A stretch of 38,896 nt of DNA from a virus: positions 1-38,896 of IMG/VR virus record IMGVR_UViG_3300021371_000935; one strand, 5' to 3'. Of this stretch, positions 14,435 to 22,956 are shown in pieces (position 1 is the first letter of the stretch; each line of letters opens with the position of its first letter). The position numbers and the translations under genes are program-made. Below the pieces are notes generated by a model. That model was given only the letters and a program-made list of their open reading frames with translations. It did not search any database and was not told the DNA's origin.

Positions 14435-15723
14435 AACGATTAGAACAGCTAGTACGTCAAGGTCTTGTGCCTAGCCGAAAACTCCCCATGCTCATGCAAG
14501 CCATGAGCAGTCTTTACATGGGCAAGCAACTCACGCCTACTGAGAGAGATATCCTAGCAAAATACATGCACAACATGACTGATATCATGTTGAAGGATGA
14601 TACTGTCTTTAATCGTACAAAATTACATACGCAACGAACAAAATATCAAACGGAGGAGACTACCGTGGACTTGGATGAAAAGATGGTTGATGGGGTTGAG
14701 ATACTAGACGGTCCCGAAGACGAAAACAAGAAAATGAAAATGAAGAAGAAAGAAAAAGACATGAAAGAGTCTAGAGAAGGTGACGAAGAAGAGAAAATGA
14801 GAAAGAAAGAAGAGAACAGGGCTAGACGCCTCTCTATTCGCAAAAGAGATAAGTTCCGTATGCTTCCAACTGAACTCAAAAAAGAGAAGATGAAAGCAGG
14901 CGTAGAAGAAGAAGTTATCAACTTCAACGCTATGTACAAAGAACAGTTTGAAGCTGCTCTAGAGTACTACGGTGTTGATAACATCCGTGATCTTCCAGAA
15001 GAGAAGAAAGCAGAATTCTTTAAAGTTGTAGACGTAGCACTTGAAGAAGCTAAGATGGCCAAGAAAGACCACGACGGCGACGGCAAGATTGAGACTTCTA
15101 CAGCAGAGTACATGGGTTCTAAAGACAAAGCTATCAAGAAAGCAATCAAACTTAAAGGCTTTGGTCCAGACGCTGGTAAAAGCAACATGAGCAATCCAGC
15201 AGCTAGAGCTTCTTTGATGAAAAAAGAAGAAGTAGAACTTGAAGAAGATATGCAAGTTAAGCAAGCTATCGGTATTGCTTCTGATAAGCGGTACAAAGGC
15301 GGCAACATGACTGGAGCCGTTAATGCTATTGAAAAAATGCGTAAAGGCTTGTCAGATCATCCTCAAGTCAAGGCAGTTCTCAAGCGACAAAACGAAGAGA
15401 CTGAAAGACTTGATGAATATGGCAACCCTGCTGCTACTCCTGACAGACTTGCTATGATTAGAAGAGCGGCTGACAGAGTACAAAGCGGACAAGCTGCTAA
15501 AGATGTTAAAAAAATAGCTAAAGCAGACATGAAGCAGAAAGGTGCTCAAAAGGGCATGGCTCCTACGAAGAAAAGAAGCACTGCTCACATCGAGTATGAT
15601 GTAAATGAACAAGTAGCTTCAATCAGAAAAATAATTAAAGAAGGCTCAGCAAAAGAAAAAATTGAAGCCTACAAAGAACTCAACACAATTATAGAACAAT
15701 TTAAAACAACGGGAGAACTATAA
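14416..15723 (+). CDS. mosaic structural/internal protein with EF-hand-like segment
   Basis: 435 residues of modules seen separately in marine T4-like phages (from memory): an N-terminal helical domain (RLEQLVRQGLVPSRKLP, residues 8-24), a long Lys/Glu-rich stretch (about 85-150), an EF-hand-like DHDGDGKIET near 218-227 followed by YMGSKDKAIKKAIK, and VKQAIGIASDKRYKGGNMTG with LSDHPQVKAVLKRQNEE (about 280-327). There is no signal, membrane span or enzyme motif. Late promoter, charge and composition suit a core or internal virion protein, perhaps cut by the prohead protease. The start has no ribosome-binding site. Confidence 0.6.
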   Translation: MEKQNKQRLEQLVRQGLVPSRKLPMLMQAMSSLYMGKQLTPTERDILAKYMHNMTDIMLKDDTVFNRTKLHTQRTKYQTEETTVDLDEKMVDGVEILDGPEDENKKMKMKKKEKDMKESREGDEEEKMRKKEENRARRLSIRKRDKFRMLPTELKKEKMKAGVEEEVINFNAMYKEQFEAALEYYGVDNIRDLPEEKKAEFFKVVDVALEEAKMAKKDHDGDGKIETSTAEYMGSKDKAIKKAIKLKGFGPDAGKSNMSNPAARASLMKKEEVELEEDMQVKQAIGIASDKRYKGGNMTGAVNAIEKMRKGLSDHPQVKAVLKRQNEETERLDEYGNPAATPDRLAMIRRAADRVQSGQAAKDVKKIAKADMKQKGAQKGMAPTKKRSTAHIEYDVNEQVASIRKIIKEGSAKEKIEAYKELNTIIEQFKTTGEL

Positions 15724-16265
15724 TGTCCGGATGGTCAAGAACTACAAAACCAAGTGCTGATACAACTATTTCAGCAGGTGACATCTACGGTGTAGACCGT
15801 AACGAAATTGCAGTGACAGAAGGCATTGCACAAACTGGTTGGGTAAAGCGTACTACTGTTGGCAGTCGTGTTAAGCACGAAGTCCTCGTAGCTATGAAGA
15901 CTCCCCCTACAGAAGATAACGCAGACGATTCAGTATTTCCTGATACAGTACTTGCGATTGGCACACAACCAGCAAGTCGCAGTGATGCAACTGGTTCAGC
16001 GGTAACATTTAGTGTTGTTGCTACTGCAACACCAACAGCAACTATCTCATACGCTTGGGAAAGATCGCTTGACTCAGGTGCTAACTGGGTAACAGTAGAC
16101 GGTGTTATCGACGGCGGTGTGTACAGTGACTTTACGCTTGATACACTAGCTGTTTCTGACAACACTGGTCTTGATACTTATCAGTATCGTGTAGTAGTTT
16201 CTGCCGCTGACACTGGCGCAGCAGACGTTACTTCAACAGCAGCAACATTAACAGAAACCGTATAA
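15723..16265 (+). CDS. virion protein with Ig-like domain
   Basis: 180 residues. The N-terminal part (SGWSRTT to RVKHEVLVAMK, about residues 2-59) matches a short structural domain of marine phages. The C-terminal half (about 85-180) has the alternating strands and YAWERSLDSGANW...YQYRVVVSA pattern of Ig-like domains found on capsid and tail surfaces. ATG 15723 overlaps the upstream stop and follows GGGAG. Likely a decoration or appendage protein. The last codons and stop contain the next late promoter. Confidence 0.7.
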   Translation: MSGWSRTTKPSADTTISAGDIYGVDRNEIAVTEGIAQTGWVKRTTVGSRVKHEVLVAMKTPPTEDNADDSVFPDTVLAIGTQPASRSDATGSAVTFSVVATATPTATISYAWERSLDSGANWVTVDGVIDGGVYSDFTLDTLAVSDNTGLDTYQYRVVVSAADTGAADVTSTAATLTETV

Positions 16266-16268
16266 ATA
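16261..16268 (+). promoter_or_regulatory. T4-type late promoter
   Basis: Exact TATAAATA whose first bases form the stop codon of the preceding gene. The predicted RNA start near 16274 leaves a leader with AAGGAG before ATG 16293. Confidence 0.8.
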
Positions 16269-16290
16269 CTTTTTATTTAAGGAGTATTTA
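16263..16290 (+). promoter_or_regulatory. hairpin between late promoter and ribosome-binding site
   Basis: TAAATACT (16263-16270, mostly the promoter itself) pairs perfectly with AGTATTTA (16283-16290); the AAGGAG at 16279-16284 runs from the loop into the 3' arm. Only RNA passing through from upstream contains both arms. Confidence 0.55.
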
Positions 16291-16292
16291 AT

Positions 16293-16733
16293 ATGGCAGA
16301 TGCGAAACTATCAGAACTAACAGCGGCCACTGCGGCCGCTGGAACTGATATCCTTTATACAGTACAAGGTAGTAACAGTAAAAAGACAACTGTTGCTACT
16401 TTGTTTTCTGACGTAGCAACACCTGTAAAGTTTAGTGATACAATTGCTATTACTGATACTAACACTATGACCGCCGTGGGCGAAATTATCACTACTACTA
16501 ATATCACGCTTATTAACAATGTTGATGTTGGAGGTAACTTCACTATAGGAAACGGCACCGAAGGCCAACTAAAAATTATAATTATGACTTCGAATACTGG
16601 CGGCCATATTTGCACCTTGCAAGGTTCTACTATGGCAAGAGATGTAGTATTTGATGCAGCAGGCGAAACTGCAACCCTACTATATACTAATAGCAAATGG
16701 TATTTCATTGGAGGTACCGCTACAGTATCATAG
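16293..16733 (+). CDS. virion structural protein
   Basis: 146 residues. It starts MADAKLSELTAATAAAGTDI, a Thr/Ala-rich N-terminal pattern frequent in phage fibre, baseplate and decoration proteins. The rest is strand-rich (ITDTNTMTAVGEIITTTN; GGHICTLQGST; WYFIGGTATVS) and may form a small beta-sandwich cap. No membrane or enzyme signature. It has its own late promoter and a strong AAGGAG, so it is probably abundant in virions. Confidence 0.65.
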   Translation: MADAKLSELTAATAAAGTDILYTVQGSNSKKTTVATLFSDVATPVKFSDTIAITDTNTMTAVGEIITTTNITLINNVDVGGNFTIGNGTEGQLKIIIMTSNTGGHICTLQGSTMARDVVFDAAGETATLLYTNSKWYFIGGTATVS

Positions 16734-16742
16734 GATTACATA

Positions 16743-17120
16743 ATGCTACAATTGAATGAAGATAATTTTTTGATTTATGCTATAAAAAATTATCACAGCC
16801 CAGGTTCACTTGGAATGAAAGATTTGGAAGACGACTTAAAACGATTCAAATATGTTAAACGTCTTTTAAGTAGGTATAAAAAAACAGGTGAAGTCAGCGA
16901 ACGACTAGTATTGAATCATCTAGTTGTTATATACAATGTTTTCGGTGATGCAGCAACAGATATGTTGTTTTACAAGTTAGATCCAGAATATTGGTCTGAT
17001 TTAAAAACTTATCTTGTTTACTTACATAGAATGCCGTTAGAGACTGTAGTTTCTCCTGGTATTAAAGAAACAGATATACCTTTAAACCAAGAACTTATAC
17101 AAGTCTTAAGGAAACTATAG
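16743..17120 (+). CDS. conserved T4-like phage protein (DUF7207-type)
   Basis: 125 residues, helical, with LTEDNFLIYA-like start and LVLNHLVVIYNVFGDAATDMLFYKL (about residues 55-79, LDPEYW following), which I recall as a small family conserved in T4-like phages (DUF7207 from memory). It is probably a head or neck assembly protein by neighbourhood, without direct evidence. It starts 9 bases after the previous stop and overlaps the next gene by 1 base. Confidence 0.65.
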   Translation: MLQLNEDNFLIYAIKNYHSPGSLGMKDLEDDLKRFKYVKRLLSRYKKTGEVSERLVLNHLVVIYNVFGDAATDMLFYKLDPEYWSDLKTYLVYLHRMPLETVVSPGIKETDIPLNQELIQVLRKL

Positions 17121-17653
17121 TGTCAAGATTAACAGATGCCTACGTAACATACAGAATCATTAGGATGCTTGCCACTCCTATTGAAAATTCTGATGCCTAC
17201 AAATTAGGCATTGTGGATGCTGAAGGTAAGAAAATTAAGAATCCTACCACCTCATCTGAAAAAGACGCATATTCCTTACTACAACGATTCGTATTCAAAG
17301 TTCAACGAGCATTAGTCAAGTCTCCAGACAGAAATGCAAAAAGACTCTTGACAGTAGCCGCAGCACTTAGTATACTTAAAGATCATAAAGAACAAGACTT
17401 AGACTCATTAGAGGTAGAACCATTGTTAGAAATGTATTCTGCCTTTGAAGATGTCGAGCAACAAGCAAAACTATTAGAACACAATCTGATACCTTTTAGC
17501 TCTTTCTTGAAAGAGGAAGGTGTTGTCGCAAATGCAGTTGGCGCAGGCGGCATCGATGGTATTGGTGTAGGACCTAAAGGCGAGCCTGGAAGAGATCCAG
17601 TCATGATGCCAATGGTTCGTAGAAAAAAGAAGAAGAAAGATGCCAACAGTTAA
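17120..17653 (+). CDS. conserved late structural/assembly protein
   Basis: 177 residues from GTG 17120, which overlaps the upstream TAG. The N-terminal two thirds are helical (LTDAYVTYRIIRMLATPI; EKDAYSLLQRFVFKVQRAL), a pattern conserved in marine T4-like phages. At residues 127-133 is SFLKEEG, a copy of the FxxFLKEE motif, followed by a Gly-rich stretch (VGAGGIDGIGVGPKGEPG) and a Lys/Arg tail. The internal site might be a prohead-protease cut site. AAGG lies upstream of the start. Function unknown. Confidence 0.65.
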   Translation: MSRLTDAYVTYRIIRMLATPIENSDAYKLGIVDAEGKKIKNPTTSSEKDAYSLLQRFVFKVQRALVKSPDRNAKRLLTVAAALSILKDHKEQDLDSLEVEPLLEMYSAFEDVEQQAKLLEHNLIPFSSFLKEEGVVANAVGAGGIDGIGVGPKGEPGRDPVMMPMVRRKKKKKDANS

Positions 17654-18113
17654 AACTCTAGAAACAGAAGTGGCGTTAGTCAAACAGGATGTTAGTCAAA
17701 TCGGGCAGTTGTTTTCAAAACTAGAAACAGCACTCGATAAGATTACAGATGTTTCAAATAATATCAGTCAAATTCTTGCTGTTCATGAACAACGATTGCA
17801 TGAAGGCGAGAAAGAATTCGAAACTTTGAGATCCGATATGAACACCGCTGAAGACAAGTTTGATCATGAGGTAAAAGACCTCCATTCGAGGTTAACATCA
17901 AACACTAGAGAGATCGAAAATAAAATGTCCAAAGAAATAGATAAAGTCCTAGATTCAATCAAGGACCTCAAAGAACATCTTATTGACAAGAACGATAAGA
18001 TAGAAAATAGATTAGTTGCTCTTGAGCGCTGGAGATGGATACTTGTAGGCGCTATGATTGTTTTCTCTATGATTGTACCAGAACTTCCAAGCCTTTCAGG
18101 TTTTTTTAAATAA
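17640..18113 (+). CDS. tail-anchored coiled-coil membrane protein
   Basis: 157 residues. A long coiled coil (about residues 5-130, with repeated heptads and several Leu/Ile positions) leads to ALERWRWILVGAMIVFSM, one C-terminal membrane helix (about 132-148). This resembles XhlA-like or marine-phage membrane accessory proteins. It overlaps the upstream gene by 14 bases and is the last gene before the terminator at 18147. A lysis-accessory or virion-membrane role is possible; not proven. Confidence 0.65.
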   Translation: MPTVKTLETEVALVKQDVSQIGQLFSKLETALDKITDVSNNISQILAVHEQRLHEGEKEFETLRSDMNTAEDKFDHEVKDLHSRLTSNTREIENKMSKEIDKVLDSIKDLKEHLIDKNDKIENRLVALERWRWILVGAMIVFSMIVPELPSLSGFFK

Positions 18114-18116
18114 CAC

Positions 18117-18145
18117 TTGACATTACATCTTTAGTATACTATACT
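18117..18145 (+). promoter_or_regulatory. sigma70-type promoter of the primase/nucleotide operon
   Basis: TTGACA 18117-18122, 17-base spacer, TATACT 18140-18145. RNA would start near 18152, inside the 5' arm of the terminator that follows. Confidence 0.75.
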
Positions 18146-18146
18146 A

Positions 18147-18174
18147 AACCTATACTAAACGTGTAGGTTTTTTT
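18147..18174 (+). terminator. intrinsic terminator of the late block, overlapping a start site
   Basis: AACCTATAC (18147-18155) pairs with GTGTAGGTT (18161-18169) over 9 positions with one T-G wobble, 5-base loop, then a T-run up to 18174. It lies 34 bases after a stop codon. RNA starting at the overlapping promoter would lack most of the 5' arm and so escape termination. Confidence 0.75.
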
Positions 18175-19200
18175 ATGTCCCTTTATATTGATCTGAAATA
18201 CATTAACATGATATCAAATCGCTTGCCTCTGTTTACACGCAAGGACGATTATCTGTTCAATTGTCGCTGCATCATATGTGGTGACTCCTCAGAAAAGAAG
18301 AACAAAGCTCGTGGCTATTTCTACAAGAAAGAAGCCAACATGTTCTATCGCTGTCATAACTGTGACTATGGCACAACTGTCGGTAAGTTTATCGAGCAGT
18401 TGGATCCTATGCTGTACAAAGAATATGTACTAGAGAAGTTTGTCAAGCAAGACGAAAAGCCTGAGCCTAAGAAAGAACCTGATCCATCATACGCATTTAA
18501 TTTCAAGCCTACATTCGATAAGCCGCTGAGCATTATTGACGGTCTGATGGACAGACTAGACACGTTGCCTAAAGATCACGAGGCAGTTCAGTATGTAAAG
18601 AATAGAATGATCCCAGAGTCGCAGTTCAATCGTTTGTATTATGTAGATGATATTCGCAATCTATCACAACTAAATCCTAAATATACAAAAGCACTAAATA
18701 TAAAGCAGCCGAGAATTTGTCTGCCTTTCATTCGAGAAGACGGACAACTTTCAGGCATGGCATTGAGAGGTATCCGTGGAGAAACACTTCGATACATAAA
18801 TCTCAAAATAAAAGAAGAAGATCCTACTATCTTTGGTCTAGATGTTATAGATAGAGAGAAGGAAGTTTATATCGTTGAAGGTCCTATTGACAGTCTTTTT
18901 CTAGACAACGCAATCGCAGCCGCCGGTTCATCGTTTCATAAGATTGACAAGATAGGCTTGACTCATTTCACGGTAATCTTCGACAATCAACCCAGAAACA
19001 AAGAAATCTGTTCGTTGATACATAAGCAGATAAAAGCCGGCAATCGAGTTTGTTTGTGGCCTAGTGACATTGAAGAAAAAGATATTAACGATATGATACT
19101 ATCGGGCTTGACAAAGGAAGACATTCAGTATATTATAGATAATAATACTTATGAAGGACTTGAAGCAGAACTTGAATTTACAGCATGGAGAAAATGTTAA
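18175..19200 (+). CDS. 61: gp61-type DNA primase
   Basis: 341 residues, the length of T4 gp61. It makes the RNA primers for lagging-strand synthesis with the gp41 helicase. An N-terminal zinc ribbon uses Cys30/32/35 and Cys60/63 (CRCIICG and CHNC), and the TOPRIM core shows VYIVEGPIDSLFLDNAIA near residues 233-250 and the FTVIFDNQP acidic strand further on. The ATG follows the terminator T-run directly; TAGG gives a weak ribosome-binding site. It leads an operon of dNTP genes, so primer and precursor supply are transcribed together. Confidence 0.92.
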   Translation: MSLYIDLKYINMISNRLPLFTRKDDYLFNCRCIICGDSSEKKNKARGYFYKKEANMFYRCHNCDYGTTVGKFIEQLDPMLYKEYVLEKFVKQDEKPEPKKEPDPSYAFNFKPTFDKPLSIIDGLMDRLDTLPKDHEAVQYVKNRMIPESQFNRLYYVDDIRNLSQLNPKYTKALNIKQPRICLPFIREDGQLSGMALRGIRGETLRYINLKIKEEDPTIFGLDVIDREKEVYIVEGPIDSLFLDNAIAAAGSSFHKIDKIGLTHFTVIFDNQPRNKEICSLIHKQIKAGNRVCLWPSDIEEKDINDMILSGLTKEDIQYIIDNNTYEGLEAELEFTAWRKC

Positions 19201-19853
19201 TGAGTGTTAGTCTAGTTGGTATGACACAGCCATCAGCAGCTACAGGTTGCTACACGGCAAATGAGTTAATCGCATACGCAGCAAGAGTAAGTAACCCGGA
19301 CAATCAAAACAACCCAAAAACTGCATCAAAACTGTTAGGATATCTCATAAAACATGAACATTGGAGCCCATTTGAGATGGTTTCCGTTACAATGGAGATT
19401 ACCACTACTCGTGACATCTCTAGACAGATTATAAGGCATCGTAGTTTCAGTTTCCAGGAGTTTTCACAAAGATATGCAAAATCAACCAACTTCGAGACGA
19501 GAGAATGTCGATTACAAGACGAGAAGAATCGTCAAAACAGCATCGAAACAGAAGACCGTGAGTTGGCAGAAAGTTGGAACATGGCCCAAAAGGCAGTCAT
19601 CAACGCAGCGAACGATGCCTACCAGTGGGCGCTAGAGAACGGAATAGCAAAAGAGCAAGCAAGGGCAGTACTACCAGAAGGTAATACTGAAACAACACTA
19701 TACATGTCAGGCACTCTCAGATCGTGGGTACATTACTGCAAATTGAGAATGGCTAACGGCACACAAAAAGAACATATTGAAATCGCAGAAAAATGTTGGG
19801 ATGTTATCAGCCAGCATTTCCCAGATGTAGCGAAGGCAGTAGAGGAACTATAA
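19200..19853 (+). CDS. thyX: flavin-dependent thymidylate synthase ThyX
   Basis: 217 residues. RHRSFSFQEFSQRY contains the ThyX signature RHRxxSxxExSxR, which binds dUMP and FAD; the enzyme methylates dUMP to dTMP using methylene-tetrahydrofolate and NADPH. The GTLRSWVHYCKLRM helix near residues 170-185 fits the family. ATG 19200 overlaps the primase stop (TAATG) and has GGAG 9 bases upstream; ATG 19185 and 19194 are less well placed. It replaces the T4 td-type enzyme. Confidence 0.93.
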   Translation: MSVSLVGMTQPSAATGCYTANELIAYAARVSNPDNQNNPKTASKLLGYLIKHEHWSPFEMVSVTMEITTTRDISRQIIRHRSFSFQEFSQRYAKSTNFETRECRLQDEKNRQNSIETEDRELAESWNMAQKAVINAANDAYQWALENGIAKEQARAVLPEGNTETTLYMSGTLRSWVHYCKLRMANGTQKEHIEIAEKCWDVISQHFPDVAKAVEEL

Positions 19854-21655
19854 TGGCAAAAAAAGAGTACATGGGAATTCAAATAGATTATAGCAGAGAT
19901 GCGCTATTTGATAAGTTAGGACTAGCTAGACTCAAAGAAAGCTACATGCGAGAAGACGAAGAGTCTCCTCAAGAACGATTCGCACATGTAAGCGCAAAGT
20001 TTGGTAGCAATCCAGAACACGCACAGCGTTTATATGATTACAGTAGCAAGCATTGGCTTTCCTATTCTACTCCTATTCTCTCTTTTGGTCGTTCAAAGAA
20101 AGGCATGCCTATCTCATGTTTTCTAAACTACATTAATGATACAGCGGAGGGACTCGTTGAAAACCTTTCTGAAACAAATTGGCTTTCTATGCTTGGGGGT
20201 GGCGTTGGGATTGGTTTTGGTATCCGTTCCTCTGATGATAAGTCTGTTGGTGTTATGCCTCATCTCAAGACTTACGATGCATCGTGCCTCGCATATCGCC
20301 AAGGCCGCACTAGACGGGGCTCTTACGCTACTTATCTTGATATATCTCACCCAGATGTGATGATGTATCTTGAGATGCGAAAGCCGACAGGTGATCCGAA
20401 TGTTCGCTGTTTGAATCTTCACCACGGCATCAACATCTCAGATCGTTTCATGGAAATCATTGAACGATGTATGACTGATTCTGATGCTGACGATGGTTGG
20501 AATCTATGTGATCCACACTCAGGTGAAATCAGAGACACAGTGTCAGCAAAGCATTTGTGGCAGAAGATTCTTGAGCTTCGTATGGAAACAGGCGAACCGT
20601 ATGTTCACTTCATTGACACAAGCAATCGTCACTTGCCTGAATGGCAGAAAGAATTAGGACTTAAGGTACATCAATCTAACTTATGTTCAGAAATTATTCT
20701 GCCTACAAACAAAGACAGAACAGCAGTATGTTGTTTGTCATCTGTGAATCTTGAGCATTACGATGCTTGGAGCAAGAACGGTTTGTTCCTCAAAGATATC
20801 GCAGAGATGCTAGACAATGTACTACAGTATTTTATCGACAACGCACCTGATCAAGTCGCACGAGCTAAGTTCTCAGCAAGCCGTGAAAGAAGTATTGGTG
20901 TAGGCGCATTAGGCTTTCACGCTTACTTGCAGCAGAAGAATCTGCCGTGGGAAAGCGCAATGGCTAAAGGCGCTAACCTAAGAATGTTCAAGCACATAAG
21001 AGGAAAACTCGATGACGCAAACAAAGAACTGGGGGAAGCCAGAGGTGAAGCCCCAGACGCTAAGGGACGAGGTCTTAGATTTAGTCATGTTATGGCTATT
21101 GCTCCCAATGCTAGTAGCAGTATTATTATGGGCAACACTTCGCCTTCCATTGAACCTTTTAGGGCGAACGCTTACAGGCAAGACACTCTTTCTGGAGCTT
21201 TTCTCAACAAAAATAAGTATCTGGTACAACTCATTCAGAGTAAGATTGAAGCTGGCGAAACAAAACAGGCAGAAGACGAAATCTGGTCATCGATCATCTC
21301 AAACGACGGATCAGTCCAACACTTAACTTTCTTAGACCAGTGGGAGAAAGATGTATTCAAGACCTCAATGGAGATTGACCAGCGATGGGTGATTGAACAC
21401 GCCGCTGATAGACAAGAGTTTATCGATCAGGCGCAGTCACTCAACACATTCTTCCGTCCTGACTCTAACATCAAGTATCTACATGCTATTCACTACATGG
21501 CATGGAAGCAAGGCTTGAAGACACTTTACTATTGTCGTTCAGAGAAACTAGGCAAAGCAGATAAAGTATCTAATCGCATTGAACGTCAAATTATCAAAGA
21601 GATTGACATGACAGCACTTGTAAACAATGACGAATGCTTGGCATGTGAAGGATAA
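19853..21655 (+). CDS. nrdA: class I ribonucleotide reductase, large subunit
   Basis: 600 residues. It reduces ribonucleoside diphosphates to deoxy forms with the NrdB radical subunit encoded at 22957. Visible active-site parts are SCFLNYIND (N-terminal redox Cys), SNLCSEI (radical Cys and Glu), CCLSSVNL (second redox Cys), the YY pair in LKTLYYCRSE that relays the radical, and the C-terminal CLACEG thiol pair. The N terminus begins directly at the barrel region, so the ATP-cone allosteric domain is missing and dATP inhibition is probably absent. ATG 19853 overlaps the thyX stop. Confidence 0.95.
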   Translation: MAKKEYMGIQIDYSRDALFDKLGLARLKESYMREDEESPQERFAHVSAKFGSNPEHAQRLYDYSSKHWLSYSTPILSFGRSKKGMPISCFLNYINDTAEGLVENLSETNWLSMLGGGVGIGFGIRSSDDKSVGVMPHLKTYDASCLAYRQGRTRRGSYATYLDISHPDVMMYLEMRKPTGDPNVRCLNLHHGINISDRFMEIIERCMTDSDADDGWNLCDPHSGEIRDTVSAKHLWQKILELRMETGEPYVHFIDTSNRHLPEWQKELGLKVHQSNLCSEIILPTNKDRTAVCCLSSVNLEHYDAWSKNGLFLKDIAEMLDNVLQYFIDNAPDQVARAKFSASRERSIGVGALGFHAYLQQKNLPWESAMAKGANLRMFKHIRGKLDDANKELGEARGEAPDAKGRGLRFSHVMAIAPNASSSIIMGNTSPSIEPFRANAYRQDTLSGAFLNKNKYLVQLIQSKIEAGETKQAEDEIWSSIISNDGSVQHLTFLDQWEKDVFKTSMEIDQRWVIEHAADRQEFIDQAQSLNTFFRPDSNIKYLHAIHYMAWKQGLKTLYYCRSEKLGKADKVSNRIERQIIKEIDMTALVNNDECLACEG

Positions 21656-22323
21656 TGTTAGAAAGAATGATTGAAAGGGTAACAAGTCGTTACCCAATTG
21701 AAAAGATTCTGCCTTTTTGTCAAGTAGCAGACAATGACGAACGTCCCAGTACTGATGTATTCAAGACACATGACTGGGAAAATCGCCCTGGTAGTTTATT
21801 GCATTGTATATATATAGAAAAGAGGTTTGATAATAGGGCTGGTTATTATATTTATCGAGAGGATGGTCAGATAATATCTGGGCACGGATATTACCCTTTT
21901 GATGAAGATCCTAACATATATGTGTTGTGTAGAGGATATTCTATACCGTCATATAAACCTAAACTAGGAAAAAAAACTCTTATTCATATGAATCTTTTAG
22001 GTTCTGTAATTGCTGACAGAGCATACAAAGAAGGATATCTAGGCTTAATAGACACGTTTGAAAAACATAACGAAAAACTAGCAGAAAAACTTGTAAAAAT
22101 AACAGACCCTAAAAGACATCCAAATTATCATTTCGACACAGAGATAAAAGACGGAAGAATTTTTAAACCTAGACACTACAAAGAAGGTGATCTAAGGACC
22201 CAACCGATGACAATGTTCGGAAGATGTATGATTAGATACACCGAACAGATAGTCGTATATCACTTGTTTGATGAATCCTATGAAAATGAATTAATCAAAA
22301 AACTAACAGGAGTAAAAATATAA
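21655..22323 (+). CDS. unknown protein in the nrd operon, possibly GNAT-fold
   Basis: 222 residues, no clear catalytic motif. A mixed strand/helix pattern with GYYIYREDGQIISGHGYYP, then LCRGYSIPSYKPKLG and LGLIDTFEKHNEKLAEKL resembles phage acetyltransferase-like (GNAT) proteins, but the acetyl-CoA loop is not convincing. It starts in the nrdA stop (TAATG) and overlaps the nitroreductase gene by 1 base. An operon place between nrdA and a flavoprotein suggests a link to nucleotide metabolism without showing it. Confidence 0.5.
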   Translation: MLERMIERVTSRYPIEKILPFCQVADNDERPSTDVFKTHDWENRPGSLLHCIYIEKRFDNRAGYYIYREDGQIISGHGYYPFDEDPNIYVLCRGYSIPSYKPKLGKKTLIHMNLLGSVIADRAYKEGYLGLIDTFEKHNEKLAEKLVKITDPKRHPNYHFDTEIKDGRIFKPRHYKEGDLRTQPMTMFGRCMIRYTEQIVVYHLFDESYENELIKKLTGVKI

Positions 22324-22952
22324 TGCAAGACATGAAAAAAGTAATTCATAAGAGCCAACACTGCCAACGAAATTGGGACTTGTCGAAAGAAATTCCACAA
22401 GAAGATTTAGATATTATGCTAGAGGCTGTAACACAGTGTCCTAGCAAGCAGAACAAAGCCTTCTACAAAGTACACTTCATCACTAACCGAGATGTCATCG
22501 AAAAAGCACACGCAAACACAGTTGGTTTCGGTAATTATCTAACAATCAATGAAAACACTGCAAAGTTCGAACCGCAAACTAATTCACAAGTTCTTGCCAA
22601 TCTTCTCGTAGTTTTTGAAAAGTATGACGAAGATAAGGTACAACAGCACCCTAATCCAGAATTTGAATTCGACACAGAACAAGTAGAAAATTCAGATAGA
22701 GACACAGCGGTAGGTATTGCAGCAGGTTATCTAAACCTCACTGGTTCTCTTCTTGGTTATTCTACTGGTTGTTGCGGTTGTTTTCAGCCACAAAAGATGC
22801 AAGAAGTTTTAGGCTTAGAAAAAGAGCCATTGTTGCTAATGGGTGTTGGTTACCCTGATGAAACAAGAAACAGAAGAATGCATCACAAAGATGAAAACTT
22901 CAAGTTTCCAACGATTAAGAAAACACCTATCCCTACTAACATAATCCGGTAA
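22323..22952 (+). CDS. nitroreductase-family flavoprotein
   Basis: 209 residues. QCPSKQNKAFYKVHFITNR (about residues 39-57) and a later GIAAGYLNLTGSLLGYSTGCCGCF (GSLLGYSTG loop) match the FMN-dependent nitroreductase fold, in which NAD(P)H reduces flavin. The GCCGC cluster is unusual and adds three close Cys. It sits between nrdA and nrdB, so it may serve redox supply to RNR or ThyX (inference). Similar genes occur in marine myoviruses. Confidence 0.75.
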   Translation: MQDMKKVIHKSQHCQRNWDLSKEIPQEDLDIMLEAVTQCPSKQNKAFYKVHFITNRDVIEKAHANTVGFGNYLTINENTAKFEPQTNSQVLANLLVVFEKYDEDKVQQHPNPEFEFDTEQVENSDRDTAVGIAAGYLNLTGSLLGYSTGCCGCFQPQKMQEVLGLEKEPLLLMGVGYPDETRNRRMHHKDENFKFPTIKKTPIPTNIIR

Positions 22953-22956
22953 AAAA

